Source: Desulfobacteraceae bacterium
GTDB lineage: Bacteria; Desulfobacterota; Desulfobacteria; Desulfobacterales; SURF-15
Reading direction: 5' to 3'
NCBI GenBank assembly: GCA_003599475.1
Contig: QZKK01000222.1
Location: 1-30,231, forward strand
DNA: 30,231 nt
Shown piece after piece: positions 1-8,701 of the stretch; position 1 is the first letter of the stretch; each line of letters starts with the position of its first letter. The translations under genes were made by a program, and so were the position numbers. The notes under the pieces are model-generated. The model saw only the letters and a program-made list of their open reading frames with translations. It did no database searches and was not told the origin of the DNA.

Positions 1-1
1 C

Positions 2-955
2 ATCGAGGTGAATGGATATCCGCTCGCACGCATCGAAAAGATGAGCAAGTCGACACGAAAGATCGGCTTGGGAGTGATGGGCTTTGCCGACATGCTGGTC
101 AAATTGCGCATCCCGTACGATTCGGACGATGCGATCGCTTTGGCTGAGAAAACGATGGCCTTCATTTCCAATGAAGCACGGAAGGCATCGGTCGCACTGG
201 CACAAAAAAGAGGAAACTTTCCGGAATACAGAGGAAGCGTCTTCGATGATGCCGCTACGCCTTGGATGCGAAATGCAACCACGACAACCATCGCCCCGAC
301 CGGCACGCTCAGCATCATTGCAGGAACATCCAGCGGCATCGAACCCCTGTTTGCGGTCGCCCATTTCCGACGGGCACTCGGGGGGAAAACCCTTCCCGAG
401 ATGCATCCCCTGTTGATCGAGATCGCGGAAAAGGAGGGCTTCTTCAGCGAAGAGCTTGCAGCGGCAATCGCCGCGACCGGTTCGATACAGCACATCGACG
501 CCGTACCGGAACCGATAAGGAAAATATTCCGCACGTCCCACGACATCCCGGCGGAGTGGCATGTAAAAATTCAGGCCGCCTTTCAGAAGCACACCGATAA
601 TGCCGTCTCGAAAACGGTCAACCTTCCTCAGGCAGCGACACCGAAAGATGTGGAGCGGGTGTTTCTCCTTGCCTATCAAACGGGCTGCAAAGGCGTTACG
701 ATCTATCGCTACGGAAGCCGGGCGCACCAGGTGCTCAATCTAGGAGCGGGAATGCAGGAAAACCGCATACGGAAAAAAGGAGAAGGCGTGCCTTCCAGTC
801 CAGATGCAATCGCTCGGATGCTGAAAAACCTTTCAACCGCGGATACGAAGCACAACGCGATGAGGATGGGAGTCTGTTCCGAGTGCGCAAACGTCATGAC
901 ACATGAAGAGGGCTGTTTAAGCTGCCGCTCCTGCGGGCTTTCGAGATGCGGTTGA
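2..955 (+). CDS. nrdJ: Adenosylcobalamin-dependent (class II) ribonucleotide reductase, C-terminal part
   Basis: The gene is cut by the left window edge; the last 317 codons or so are present, in a frame open to base 2. Class II reductases make deoxyribonucleotides with a radical generated from coenzyme B12, so the enzyme works with or without oxygen. Visible family signatures are GLGVMGFADML near the start of the fragment, the finger-loop motif IAPTGTLSIIAGTSSGIEP, and GCKGVTIYRYGSR near the end. The C-terminus carries a cysteine-rich tail (CSECAN, then CLSCRSCGLSRCG), as in B12-dependent enzymes, which probably re-reduces the active site. No radical SAM activase or NrdB gene is visible here. 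It is convergent with the yqaA-like gene, with about 40 bases between them and no clear terminator. The class II call is firm. Confidence 0.93.
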   Translation: MEVNGYPLARIEKMSKSTRKIGLGVMGFADMLVKLRIPYDSDDAIALAEKTMAFISNEARKASVALAQKRGNFPEYRGSVFDDAATPWMRNATTTTIAPTGTLSIIAGTSSGIEPLFAVAHFRRALGGKTLPEMHPLLIEIAEKEGFFSEELAAAIAATGSIQHIDAVPEPIRKIFRTSHDIPAEWHVKIQAAFQKHTDNAVSKTVNLPQAATPKDVERVFLLAYQTGCKGVTIYRYGSRAHQVLNLGAGMQENRIRKKGEGVPSSPDAIARMLKNLSTADTKHNAMRMGVCSECANVMTHEEGCLSCRSCGLSRCG

Positions 956-994
956 TCAACCGTTTCCAAGAGTGCACGGCTTCATGGCCGATGC

Positions 995-1576
995 CTAGAA
1001 GGCAAGCTTTATGATCCAGAAGCCCGCCACCAGCAGGACGACAAAAACAACGGCAAGCACATTGAAGTACTTTTCGATAAAGATCTTGATCGGCGGGCCG
1101 AAGACATAGATCAGGCCGGCAACGAGAAAGAAGCGCGCCGACCGGGAAACAAGCGAGGCAATCACAAAGACGCCGAAACGGATGTGGAAAGCGCCTGCGG
1201 TGATCGTAAAGAGCTTGTAGGGGATGGGGGTGAACCCGGCGATTCCGACCGCCCAGGCGTCATAGGACATATAGAGATTCTGAATATAGGCGACTTTCTC
1301 GGTGAGGCCGTAGAACGCGATAATCCGCTCCCCCAAGCTTGCCATGAATTGCCATCCGATGAAATATCCGAGGCAGCCGCCGAGCACCGAACCGAAGGAA
1401 CAGATCAGGGCATATCGAAAGGAACGTTCGGGCCGTGAGACCGCAAGAGCGATCAGCAGAACATCCGGAGGTATGGGAAAAAAGGAGGATTCACTGAAAG
1501 CCAGCAGGAAAAGAGCCCAGCTTCCGTAAGGCGTTTCCGCCCAATGAAGAACCCAGTCATACCACCTTCGAAGCAT
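995..1576 (-). CDS. YqaA-family (DedA/VTT domain) inner-membrane protein
   Basis: A 193-residue hydrophobic protein with about five predicted membrane segments. Family signs are an early FSESSFFPIPPDVLL segment, the glycine-rich stretch GSVLGGCLGYFIGW, and FTPIPYKLFTITAG in the middle, the re-entrant-loop signature of the VTT (formerly SNARE-associated or DedA) superfamily. Related proteins act in membrane lipid or undecaprenyl-phosphate transport and membrane homeostasis; the YqaA branch itself is poorly characterised, so no substrate is claimed. The start codon lies 3 bases after the pcm stop, which indicates co-transcription with pcm. Length is normal for the branch. Family assignment is confident, function is not. 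Confidence 0.88.
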   Translation of the reverse strand: MLRRWYDWVLHWAETPYGSWALFLLAFSESSFFPIPPDVLLIALAVSRPERSFRYALICSFGSVLGGCLGYFIGWQFMASLGERIIAFYGLTEKVAYIQNLYMSYDAWAVGIAGFTPIPYKLFTITAGAFHIRFGVFVIASLVSRSARFFLVAGLIYVFGPPIKIFIEKYFNVLAVVFVVLLVAGFWIIKLAF

Positions 1577-1579
1577 CGA

Positions 1580-2236
1580 TTATTCTTTCCATGCGTATTC
1601 GCCCACCAGCTTGACAAAACGGCACCCTCCCAGACTGGTCTTGCGAATTTCATTTTCTTCCCTGCTTATTTTTACCAACTCCTGGGAATAACGATTCCCC
1701 ACAGGGATCACCATTCTCCCGCCCACCTTGAGTTGATTGACTAAAAGAACGGGAACTTCCGGCGAACCGGCCGCGACCAGAATGGCATCGAAGGGGCCTT
1801 CGTCGGGCCACCCCAGCGTACCGTCCGAATACTTCATCAGAATATTGTGATAGTGCAACTGGTCAAAAAGCTTGCGCGCCCTCATGTAAAGGGAACGAAT
1901 CCGCTCGATGGTGTAAACCCGGAAGACGATCTCCGCGAGGATGGCTGCCTGATAGCCGGATCCGGTGCCGATTTCGAGAACCCGATCTTCCCTGGTGAGC
2001 TCCAATGCCTGGGTCATCTCGGCAACGATATAAGGCTGTGAGATTGTCTGCTGTTCGCCGATCGGGAGCGGAAAATCGCCATAGGCTTGATCGTGCAGCG
2101 CCTCGCTGACAAAGAGATGCCTCGGTACCTTCCGGAAGGCGGAAACAACCTGCAGATCGTTGATGCCCCGGGCCTCCAGTTGAGTCCGGACCATCTCATC
2201 CCGTTGCCTCTCATATTTTAGGGACTCGGGTTTCAT
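1580..2236 (-). CDS. pcm: Protein-L-isoaspartate O-methyltransferase
   Basis: A cytoplasmic repair enzyme that uses S-adenosylmethionine to methylate isoaspartyl residues of aged proteins so they can return to normal aspartate. The 218-residue product has the family segments KVPRHLFV, the SAM-binding loop VLEIGTGSGYQAAILAEI, and GPFDAILVAAGSPEVP, followed by GGRMVIPVG, in the usual order and spacing. The ATG at 2236 has no good ribosome-binding site. An in-frame ATG at 2194, before VRTQLEARG, has GAGAGG about seven bases upstream and could be the true start, giving 204 residues. It is the first gene of a two-gene minus-strand unit with the YqaA-like gene. Confidence 0.95.
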   Translation of the reverse strand: MKPESLKYERQRDEMVRTQLEARGINDLQVVSAFRKVPRHLFVSEALHDQAYGDFPLPIGEQQTISQPYIVAEMTQALELTREDRVLEIGTGSGYQAAILAEIVFRVYTIERIRSLYMRARKLFDQLHYHNILMKYSDGTLGWPDEGPFDAILVAAGSPEVPVLLVNQLKVGGRMVIPVGNRYSQELVKISREENEIRKTSLGGCRFVKLVGEYAWKE

Positions 2237-2514
2237 GCGAACGGAAAAAGTCGTCCTTCGAAAAAAAAGTCTCCCTCACCAATCGGCAGCCCCGGCGGTA
2301 ATCCTCCGTTTTCAGAGCGATCCTCATTCCAAATGAAGGCCGTCAACGGGTAGAAAAGGTGAAAGAGCTTCTAACAGATCTCCCGTGATCGGTCAACATC
2401 ATAGGGCGCTTCCGGCGACAATTCTCGATGTAACGAGCGTCAAACGGATTCCTCGAGCTTTTCTCCGGGTTGCAGGTTCCTGAACAATTCGGAAGGCGGG
2501 ATTGCCCCGCCGGG
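2237..2514. other. Non-coding gap between 5-FCL gene and pcm
   Basis: 278 bases between the stop of the cyclo-ligase gene and the start of pcm, both on the minus strand. I see no convincing open frame. A perfect 6-bp GC stem (2495-2500 with 2506-2511) lies just downstream of the cyclo-ligase stop, but no T-run follows it on the minus strand, so it is at best a weak terminator or 3'-end stabiliser. Near pcm the minus strand has a run of eight T (about 2265-2272) without an obvious stem before it. No known riboswitch was recognised. Confidence 0.4.
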
Positions 2515-3102
2515 TCAAATTTTATATATGATCCGCTGATCGGTGACGATGATATCGATGTGTTTATCGTGATGTTCCATGGGAATCTGCGGGAGAAGCT
2601 GTTCTTCAAAAGCCAGGGACACCTTCCGTGTGGTGATCGGCAAATCCGGGATCAGGCGGTCATAGTATCCCATACCGATTCCGATTCTGGCGCCTTTTTC
2701 ATCGAAGGCGATACCCGGTACAATGGCGATATCGATACAGTCGATCGGAACCTTTTTGCACTTGGCTTCATCGGGTTCGGGAACACCCCGTGGCCCGAGC
2801 CTCAATTGACTCTCGGGGTTGTCGACCTTCATCAGAAGCACTTTGCGTTTTTCCGGTTTGAAGGCAGGAAGCACGATGATCTTATTGTAATCCAATGCCC
2901 GTTTGATGATCTTCCGAGTGGAGACTTCATTTTCGGTGTTGATGTAAATGAGTGCGATATTGGCTTCCAGGAAATTGGCGAAATCAAATAACCGCTCTTC
3001 GATCGCTCGGGTCTTCGCCGTACGGACCTCATCCGGCATGCCCTTCAATAAATCGGTCATGTGGGTCCGAATTTCCTGCTTTTTCCCCTGAATCTCTTCC
3101 AT
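2515..3102 (-). CDS. 5-formyltetrahydrofolate cyclo-ligase
   Basis: Converts 5-formyl-THF to 5,10-methenyl-THF using ATP, salvaging a storage or inhibitory folate form. The 195-residue product carries the C-terminal signature GIGMGYYDRLIPDL, a DIAIVPGIAFDEKGARIG stretch and the final IVTDQRII. The N-terminal KKQEIR segment is the usual basic ATP-contact region. The open frame runs further upstream to 3339, but the ATG at 3102 is preceded at good distance by GGGGGAG and gives the normal family length, so this start is chosen. The upstream part of the frame is low-complexity, structured DNA and is annotated separately. Confidence 0.93.
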   Translation of the reverse strand: MEEIQGKKQEIRTHMTDLLKGMPDEVRTAKTRAIEERLFDFANFLEANIALIYINTENEVSTRKIIKRALDYNKIIVLPAFKPEKRKVLLMKVDNPESQLRLGPRGVPEPDEAKCKKVPIDCIDIAIVPGIAFDEKGARIGIGMGYYDRLIPDLPITTRKVSLAFEEQLLPQIPMEHHDKHIDIIVTDQRIIYKI

Positions 3103-3158
3103 AAGCAATCTCCCCCGTTCATCCGAATCGATCGTCATCAGGAACCTGAAATCTATTG

Positions 3159-3190
3159 AAGATTCCCTGCAGCTCGCCGCAGGGAATCTT
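3159..3190. repeat. Perfect 12-bp inverted repeat, REP-like hairpin
   Basis: Arms AAGATTCCCTGC (3159-3170) and GCAGGGAATCTT (3179-3190) match perfectly around an 8-base loop. On either strand there is no T-run after the hairpin, so it is not a typical intrinsic terminator. It lies about 57 bases upstream of the chosen cyclo-ligase start and would fall in that mRNA's leader if transcription starts upstream. Its form fits a dispersed palindromic (REP or MITE-like) element; no second copy was noticed in this window. Confidence 0.55.
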
Positions 3191-3352
3191 CCTCCGTAAA
3201 GAATTCTGTCAAATTCTGATTCGCTCGCGAAACCCCGCGGCCCCGGAAAGCGGGATCTCCGCTTCGCTCCGACAAGCGCTGCCGGGGAATGCCCTCGGCC
3301 ATGAGCTCCGGCCGAATGGCGCTCGATAGAGCGGTTCAACCTTCATTGATCA

Positions 3353-3381
3353 TTGACAATATCCAAGCCGGTTGATACTAA
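3353..3381 (+). promoter_or_regulatory. Candidate sigma-70-type promoter for serS-thrC
   Basis: A consensus TTGACA (3353-3358) is followed after 17 bases by TACTAA (3376-3381), a poor -10 box. The predicted leader to the serS ATG is about 100 bases. Support is positional and by the -35 match only. Confidence 0.35.
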
Positions 3382-3486
3382 TCATCATTTTCATCAAGTG
3401 CCCATGGATGAAGAACTTGCCGATTGGAAAGCACTCTATTGCGACCCGGAGGGTCGGCAGACCAACAGCATATAATAGGTACGGTC

Positions 3487-4761
3487 ATGTTGGAAATCAA
3501 GTTTGTCAGACAGAATTTGTCTCATGTCCAGGATGCGCTGTCGAAACGGGGGGAAACCGTCGAATTGAACCTGCTGCAGTCCGCCGATGAACAGCGAAGA
3601 GAGATTCTGTCCAGTCTCGAGGAGTTGAGACACCGTCGGAACATCGTCTCGGAACAAATCGCAGGTTTGAAAAAATCGGGGCAATCCGCCGAAGATCTCG
3701 TCTTAAACATGCGGGAAGCGTCGGACCGGATAAAGAACCTGGAAAAGATGCTCGGTGAGCAGGAGGAGAAGATTCAGGCCGTCCTGATGGAAATCCCGAA
3801 CATGCCCCATGCCTCGGTTCCGGTCGGAAGGGACAGCAGTGAGAATCGCGTCTTGAAAGAAGTCGGCGAGAAACCTCAGTTCCAGTTTACTCCCGCACCG
3901 CATTGGGAAATCGGTGAGCGCCTCGGCATCCTGGATTTTGAAAGAGCTGCAAAAATCACCGGCGCCCGGTTTCCGCTTTATTTCGGCGCCGGAGCAAGGC
4001 TGGAGCGCGCTTTGCTCAACATGATGCTCGATATCCATACTCAAGAGCATGGATATGTGGAGATCCTCCCGCCTTTTATCGTCAATCGAAGCAGCACCAC
4101 CCACACCGGGCAACTCCCGAAATTTTCAGAAGACCTGTTCAAGCTGGAGGGCTGGGATTATTTCCTGATTCCAACCGCCGAAGTCCCTCTTACCAACATC
4201 CACCAGGGGGAAGTGCTCAAGGAGGAAGATCTTCCGCTGCTCTATACCGCCGGCACGCCCTGCTTCCGTTCGGAGGCGGGCTCCTATGGAAAAGACACCC
4301 GCGGTCTGATCCGGCAGCACCAGTTCAACAAGGTGGAACTGGTCAAATTCACCACTCCGGAGACCTCTTACGATGAGCTGGAGAAGCTCCTGCAAAATGC
4401 GGAAACGATTTTAAACCGTCTGGAGCTCCCTTATCGGGTCGTTGCTTTGTGCACGGGAGATTTGGGCTTTTCGGCCGCCAAGACTTACGATATCGAAGTC
4501 TGGATGCCGGCACAGGCAGTTCACCGGGAAATCTCCTCCTGCAGCAACTTCGAAAATTTTCAAGCCAGGCGCGGCAACATCCGGTTCAAGCGCAAAGAGA
4601 AAAAGGGGACGGAACTGGTACACACACTCAATGGCTCGGGATTGGCAGTCGGCCGCACCGTGGCGGCCTTGTTGGAGAATTGCCAGCAGGAAGACGGATC
4701 GGTGCGAATCCCCCGCGCCTTAAAATCCTTCATGGGCGGAATGGAACGGATTACACCATGA
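3487..4761 (+). CDS. serS: Seryl-tRNA synthetase
   Basis: Class II aminoacyl-tRNA synthetase that charges tRNA-Ser (and tRNA-Sec) with serine. The start at 3487 gives 424 residues, the family norm, and begins [10 protein letters not shown]; an AGGT lies about eight bases upstream. The N-terminal 100 residues are the charged helical arm that grips the long variable arm of tRNA-Ser ([17 protein letters not shown] region). The catalytic core shows TAEVPLTN, motif 2 ([16 protein letters not shown] followed by [10 protein letters not shown]) and motif 3 ([16 protein letters not shown]). The stop overlaps the thrC start in ATGA, so the two are translationally coupled. Confidence 0.97.
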   Translation: MLEIKFVRQNLSHVQDALSKRGETVELNLLQSADEQRREILSSLEELRHRRNIVSEQIAGLKKSGQSAEDLVLNMREASDRIKNLEKMLGEQEEKIQAVLMEIPNMPHASVPVGRDSSENRVLKEVGEKPQFQFTPAPHWEIGERLGILDFERAAKITGARFPLYFGAGARLERALLNMMLDIHTQEHGYVEILPPFIVNRSSTTHTGQLPKFSEDLFKLEGWDYFLIPTAEVPLTNIHQGEVLKEEDLPLLYTAGTPCFRSEAGSYGKDTRGLIRQHQFNKVELVKFTTPETSYDELEKLLQNAETILNRLELPYRVVALCTGDLGFSAAKTYDIEVWMPAQAVHREISSCSNFENFQARRGNIRFKRKEKKGTELVHTLNGSGLAVGRTVAALLENCQQEDGSVRIPRALKSFMGGMERITP

Positions 4762-6293
4762 GACGAGAAGATTTCCCGGAAAGCATCCGTCCCTTCATCA
4801 TCCCGGAGACAGGGGGTGAACTGATCTATCGCTGCCTGAAATGTGGAAGCGAATACGACATCATCGAACTGCTCTATACCTGCCCTTCCTGCGGTCAGGT
4901 TCTGCTGATCCATGATCGTCATTTCGAGCGTCTGAAAGAAATCTCCGGCATGACCTGGCGACGCATCTTCGATCACCGGAAGATGCTCACCGTGCCCGCT
5001 CTGAAAGGAATTTACCGCTACCATGAATTCATCGGGCCTGTAATCCCCCTCGATGCGATCGTTTACCTGGGCGAAGGTCACACACCGGTTGTTGCCGCGA
5101 ACCCGAGTCTGGAGCGCAAGATAGGGAGTCCTTTCTACTTCAAGAACGACGGCCAGAATCCCAGCGCCTCATTCAAGGATCGGGGGATGGCAAGCGCGCT
5201 CAGCTATATCCATCATCTGATCCGATCCGGGAAAGTATCCGAGATCCTGACCGTATGCGCCTCGACCGGAGACACCTCCGCTGCCGCGGCCCTCTATGCC
5301 TCCTATCTGCACCCCAGGGTCAAGTCCGCCGTTTTGTTGCCCCATAAAAAGGTTACCCCTCAGCAGTTGAGCCAGCCGCTGGGATGCGGGGCAACAGTAT
5401 TCGAAATGCCGGGAGTCTTCGACGACTGCATGAAGGTGGTCGAAGCGCTGGCGGACCACTATCCGGTTGCCCTGCTGAATTCTAAAAACGCCTGGCGGGT
5501 GTTGGGACAAGAATCCTATTCGTATGAAATCGCACAGGATTTCGAATACGAGATGGAGGATAAGGTCGTTTTTGTCCCGATCGGAAACGCGGGTAACATC
5601 ACCGCCGTGATGAGCGGATTCCTGAAATTCCTGGAAGCCGGCATTATCGGCGGGCTGCCTAAAATCATCGGGGTCCAATCCGAGCATGCCAATCCGGTCT
5701 GCCGCTATTACAGGGAATCGGAAGCTACCCGAAGGTTTGTTCCCGTTTCCGTTCAACCGAGTGTGGCCCAGGCGGCGATGATTGGAAATCCGGTTTCCAT
5801 GCCCAGAGTCGTCCATTTGGTTAAACGGTACAACGAGGCGGCCGGCGCGGATCGAACCTTTTTCGTCGAAGTCACCGAACAGGAAATCATGGATTGGGAA
5901 CTGATTGCCAATCGGAACGGCCACATCGCCTGTACGCACGGCGGGGAGGCGCTGGCGGGCCTGGTACGCGCCCGGGAAATGGGGTACATCGGCTCCAAAG
6001 AAGTGGCGATTCTCGATTCCACCGCACATCCTTTGAAATTCTTGGGTTTCCAGGAGCTCTATTTCGAGGACCGTTTTCCTCCGGCCTTTAAAATCACTCC
6101 GAAACCGGATCTCCAAAACGCGCCCATATACGTTCACCCCAAGGATTTGAAGGAAGTGCCTGCACCTGGGATGCCTCTGTCCGGGAATGCCTTGGATGTC
6201 TTCGTCAAACGGATTTCCGAAGAGATCGCATCCCTGATGAAGCTTGATCGGATGAAGCTTCATCGGACGAAGCCTGAACGGGAGAAACCCTGA
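4758..6293 (+). CDS. thrC: Threonine synthase
   Basis: PLP enzyme that converts O-phosphohomoserine to threonine. The start at 4758 overlaps the serS stop (ATGA), giving 511 residues. An N-terminal zinc-ribbon-like motif (C26, C29, C42, C45: CLKCG and CPSCG) precedes the catalytic domain, as in longer threonine synthases of deltaproteobacteria. The PLP lysine is K140 in [22 protein letters not shown] follows as the phosphate-binding loop region. GNAGN around residue 275 fits the PLP-phosphate loop. The last 17 residues ([15 protein letters not shown] repeats) are encoded by a 15-bp tandem repeat and are probably not part of the folded enzyme. A frame open further upstream inside serS is a shadow. 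Confidence 0.94.
   Translation: MRREDFPESIRPFIIPETGGELIYRCLKCGSEYDIIELLYTCPSCGQVLLIHDRHFERLKEISGMTWRRIFDHRKMLTVPALKGIYRYHEFIGPVIPLDAIVYLGEGHTPVVAANPSLERKIGSPFYFKNDGQNPSASFKDRGMASALSYIHHLIRSGKVSEILTVCASTGDTSAAAALYASYLHPRVKSAVLLPHKKVTPQQLSQPLGCGATVFEMPGVFDDCMKVVEALADHYPVALLNSKNAWRVLGQESYSYEIAQDFEYEMEDKVVFVPIGNAGNITAVMSGFLKFLEAGIIGGLPKIIGVQSEHANPVCRYYRESEATRRFVPVSVQPSVAQAAMIGNPVSMPRVVHLVKRYNEAAGADRTFFVEVTEQEIMDWELIANRNGHIACTHGGEALAGLVRAREMGYIGSKEVAILDSTAHPLKFLGFQELYFEDRFPPAFKITPKPDLQNAPIYVHPKDLKEVPAPGMPLSGNALDVFVKRISEEIASLMKLDRMKLHRTKPEREKP
6236..6280 (+). repeat. Three 15-bp tandem repeats at the 3' end of thrC
   Basis: Units at 6236-6250, 6251-6265 and 6266-6280. The first two differ at one base, and the third at a few more positions. 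Because 15 is a multiple of three, the array keeps frame and encodes a five-residue repeat ([15 protein letters not shown]). A weaker match occurs at about 6298-6310, across the next gene's start. Confidence 0.8.
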
Positions 6294-6307
6294 AGAGGAT
6301 GAAGCCG

Positions 6308-8089
6308 ATGCATTTGAGGAGAAACAAGAAAATTTTGTTCTGCTTTTTGGCTGCATCTTTTTTCAGGCTGATGGACCCGTCGCCGGCAAGCGATGCCATC
6401 TTCTACAAGAGCTACATCGTCCGCCAGGATCGAGGGGTCGATGTCCTCTGCGACCCGTACATTGTCCGGAGAAACGATTCCCTGCTAAAGCTTTTCAGGC
6501 AGCGGGGCGAAATCGCGGCAGAGCATTTCTCCGAGTTTTTAGAGATATTTCGTCGTTTGAATCCCCACATCGAAGACATCAACACCATTCAGACGGGAGA
6601 GCAGATTTGCATTCCGTTGAAGAAGCTGGCGCAGGATTCGATTCTGGACCAGGAACGGGGCCTAGTTACCATCCCCCTGGTTAAGGTTTCAAATCTTTAC
6701 GAGTCCATCCAGCAGTTCGCAAATGCGCACACCGTCCAGAGAGGGGAATCTGTTTCCCGGCTAGTCGCGAACAGATTCGGCGACTACGGCACCTTTTCGT
6801 ACTCCCGGGGAATTGCAATTTTCAAGCTGCTCAATGCTGAAATTTCAGATCTGAATCGCATCTACCCCGGCCAGAGTATCCTCCTGCCCGATCCGGTCTT
6901 GCGGGAACAGCCATGGTATGAATCGATTTTTGACCGCGCCGGGCGGATTTCACCGGATCTGAAAAAAGAAATCCCGGAGCCCTCAAGGCCGGCTGCAGAT
7001 GGGGAGATCGCCTCGACTCCGGAAAAATCGCCGCTTGCCAGGCTTGCCGATCTGCTCAACGGCAGACTTCTCCAGAAGGGAACCTACTACATTCCTCGAA
7101 AGGGAAGCGAGAGCTTAAAAATCGATCTCTCTCAATCGCCGCTTCTTGAACTCGACGGCGGCACCCGAATCCTTCTTTTGGACCCGAGTGTAAAAACATC
7201 GGATCTCAACGGGATCGGTTCCCACTTAAAGAATACGGCTTTAATTCCGGTAGCGCCCGGAGCTTCCATGTCAGATATTTTTCAATCCGTATTTGAAAAA
7301 TTGAATATCGGCCGCAAAGAGCGCTTGGGCTTCACCGATCGAGGACTGACTGTAAACGTCGAGGCGCAGTGGATCATCACACCCAAAGCCGAACCGGAGG
7401 GAGAAGCCGGATACATTTGCATCAACCTGATCGAAGACCCGAACGAGCGCACACCGGAATCCGTTTCCGGCTATCTCAAAGAAAAGGGAATCCGGATCGA
7501 AGACATCGTGTACAAAACCCCCGGAGGAAGGGATGCTTTCAGAACTTTCGATGAGAATCGAATGGTCGAAGATCTCATCCCCATCCGGCCTTCCAATCGA
7601 CAAGCCTTTGTCAGGCAGCTCCTTTTGGCAATGGGTGTCAGATATTCCGAAAATGTCAAGATTACGTTCCCATACGTCGGAATCCAAGTGGAGGCGATAT
7701 CCAATCTGATCACTTCCTTCAGCAGCCGGGATGTCGTGGTCGATTTCGAAGACCTCTACGGTGACGCGATCCAGGCGATCGAAAAGTCCGGATTGCGGGT
7801 GGTCCAGATCAATAAAAAAGACACCTCCCGGCAAGTTATCGAAAAGCTGCTCTCGGGGATGCAAGACCGATACACGGTGGATCCCACCTTTTATGCCTCC
7901 GAGCGGCAGAATGCCGGCAATACCGCTTTGACGGTTCCGGGATTTCTTCTCGAAAAAGAGGGGTATCCGAACAAAACCCTGCTTGCCGAGGTCCCGCTGC
8001 ATGACGGAATTATCGATTTTTTAAAGAATATCGGAGTCAGCGTCATCTGGGTCCGGGGGGTGGACGATGAAGAGAAGAGAATCGGTTGA
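6308..8089 (+). CDS. Exported LysM-domain protein of unknown function
   Basis: A 593-residue protein with a basic and then hydrophobic N-terminus (MHLRRNKKILFCFLAASFF), which fits a signal peptide or anchor. Two LysM-like peptidoglycan-binding modules are visible: about residues 50-103 (starting DPYIVRRNDSLLKLF, ending TGEQICIP) and about 140-194 (starting HTVQRGESVSRLV, ending YPGQSILLP). The remaining 400 residues match nothing I recognise and show no clear catalytic motif. An ATG at 6299 is also in frame, but the AGAGG at 6294-6298 is spaced correctly only for 6308. It follows thrC by 14 bases and may be co-transcribed with it, although its role is more likely in the cell envelope with the lipoproteins and pilus genes downstream. 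Confidence 0.8.
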   Translation: MHLRRNKKILFCFLAASFFRLMDPSPASDAIFYKSYIVRQDRGVDVLCDPYIVRRNDSLLKLFRQRGEIAAEHFSEFLEIFRRLNPHIEDINTIQTGEQICIPLKKLAQDSILDQERGLVTIPLVKVSNLYESIQQFANAHTVQRGESVSRLVANRFGDYGTFSYSRGIAIFKLLNAEISDLNRIYPGQSILLPDPVLREQPWYESIFDRAGRISPDLKKEIPEPSRPAADGEIASTPEKSPLARLADLLNGRLLQKGTYYIPRKGSESLKIDLSQSPLLELDGGTRILLLDPSVKTSDLNGIGSHLKNTALIPVAPGASMSDIFQSVFEKLNIGRKERLGFTDRGLTVNVEAQWIITPKAEPEGEAGYICINLIEDPNERTPESVSGYLKEKGIRIEDIVYKTPGGRDAFRTFDENRMVEDLIPIRPSNRQAFVRQLLLAMGVRYSENVKITFPYVGIQVEAISNLITSFSSRDVVVDFEDLYGDAIQAIEKSGLRVVQINKKDTSRQVIEKLLSGMQDRYTVDPTFYASERQNAGNTALTVPGFLLEKEGYPNKTLLAEVPLHDGIIDFLKNIGVSVIWVRGVDDEEKRIG

Positions 8090-8243
8090 GGAATTGGCCT
8101 CGTTTTTGCTTTGTTTATCCTGATTCGAAACCGGTTTCGTGCCCTACCTGAGAGACCCGAAGAATGTCGGGTTCGGGGGCATGCAACACGAAACCCGTGA
8201 TCAAGCGTTCGATCCCGCATGTGGATCCTCAGAAATGGTTTTC
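8090..8243. other. Intergenic stretch with nested inverted repeats
   Basis: Outer arms GGTTTCGTG (8133-8141) and CACGAAACC (8187-8195) are perfectly complementary, and an inner pair ACCCGA (8155-8160) with TCGGGT (8167-8172) nests inside them. Together they form a two-stem fold of about 65 bases. No T-run follows on the plus strand. An open frame from 8139 runs through this region into the next gene, but the start there lies inside the hairpin and encodes no signal peptide. Confidence 0.5.
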
Positions 8244-8681
8244 ATGAAACCAACGAAAATCTTACTCATTCTGGCGATCCTCGTGTCAGCCCATCCGGGG
8301 TGGGGTAAACTCCAGTCCTTTCATTTCTACCTTTATAAGAATGAAGATCCCGCTCCCGCAATCCGGTTTTCTCCTACGGATCGCATCGTCGCATGTTTGA
8401 TATTGAAGGATCTTCCCTCAGGCCGGTATACCTTCCACGCCGATTGGTACAACGCCGCGGGAAAACTGCAGGAATCGAGCCGTCATCAATTCGAGCAGAG
8501 GTCGAAACGGGATGAAAAAAAAATCGAATCCCGGCTGGAGTTCATCAAGGCGAGTCTGCTCCGCCGAATCTTCAGCGCCTCTGAATCGACCGGCTATCAC
8601 ATGAAATTCTACGGAAACTGGGAGGTCCGGCTCTTTCTAAACGGAGAAGAGATCGGCCGCAGCGTTTTTGAGATCAAATGA
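8244..8681 (+). CDS. Small exported protein, unrecognised
   Basis: 145 residues from the ATG at 8244 (an ATG at 8235 is equally possible; neither has a strong ribosome-binding site). The N-terminus MKPTKILLILAILVSAHPGWG is a typical cleavable signal peptide. The mature part of about 120 residues is rich in alternating beta-type segments and ends in GNWEVRLFLNGEEIGRSVFEIK, a pattern common in Ig-like or beta-sandwich periplasmic domains. No enzyme motif is visible. The stop overlaps an upstream ATG of the next gene. Its place between a LysM protein and lipoproteins suggests an envelope role. Function unknown. Confidence 0.7.
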   Translation: MKPTKILLILAILVSAHPGWGKLQSFHFYLYKNEDPAPAIRFSPTDRIVACLILKDLPSGRYTFHADWYNAAGKLQESSRHQFEQRSKRDEKKIESRLEFIKASLLRRIFSASESTGYHMKFYGNWEVRLFLNGEEIGRSVFEIK

Positions 8682-8701
8682 ATCTACAAAGGAGAACTCG
8701 T

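Larger units (their letters stand above)
3103..3486. other. Structured non-coding region between 5-FCL gene and serS
   Basis: 384 bases between two divergent genes. The left half (3150-3330) is rich in inverted repeats: a perfect 12-bp hairpin at 3159-3190 and GC-rich arms such as CCCCGG (3241-3246) with CCGGGG (3282-3287). The right half holds a promoter-like TTGACA at 3353-3358 reading toward serS and a small hairpin formed by GACCC and GGGTC in the serS leader (about 3448-3461). On the minus strand one reading frame is open across the left half as an extension of the cyclo-ligase frame, but it lacks a ribosome-binding site and does not resemble the enzyme family. Confidence 0.5.

Noticed and set aside
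3103..3339. N-terminal extension of 5-formyl-THF cyclo-ligase
   Set aside because: A strong ribosome-binding site and normal family length point to 3102; the extension is palindromic, Arg/Pro-rich noise in protein terms.
3388..3486. T-box or other riboswitch in the serS leader
   Set aside because: No T-box sequence, specifier loop or antiterminator; T-boxes are mainly a Gram-positive device.
4449..4757. Upstream extension of the thrC frame inside serS
   Set aside because: SerS is strongly conserved in this stretch, and the ATGA overlap with the zinc-ribbon start at 4758 explains thrC fully.
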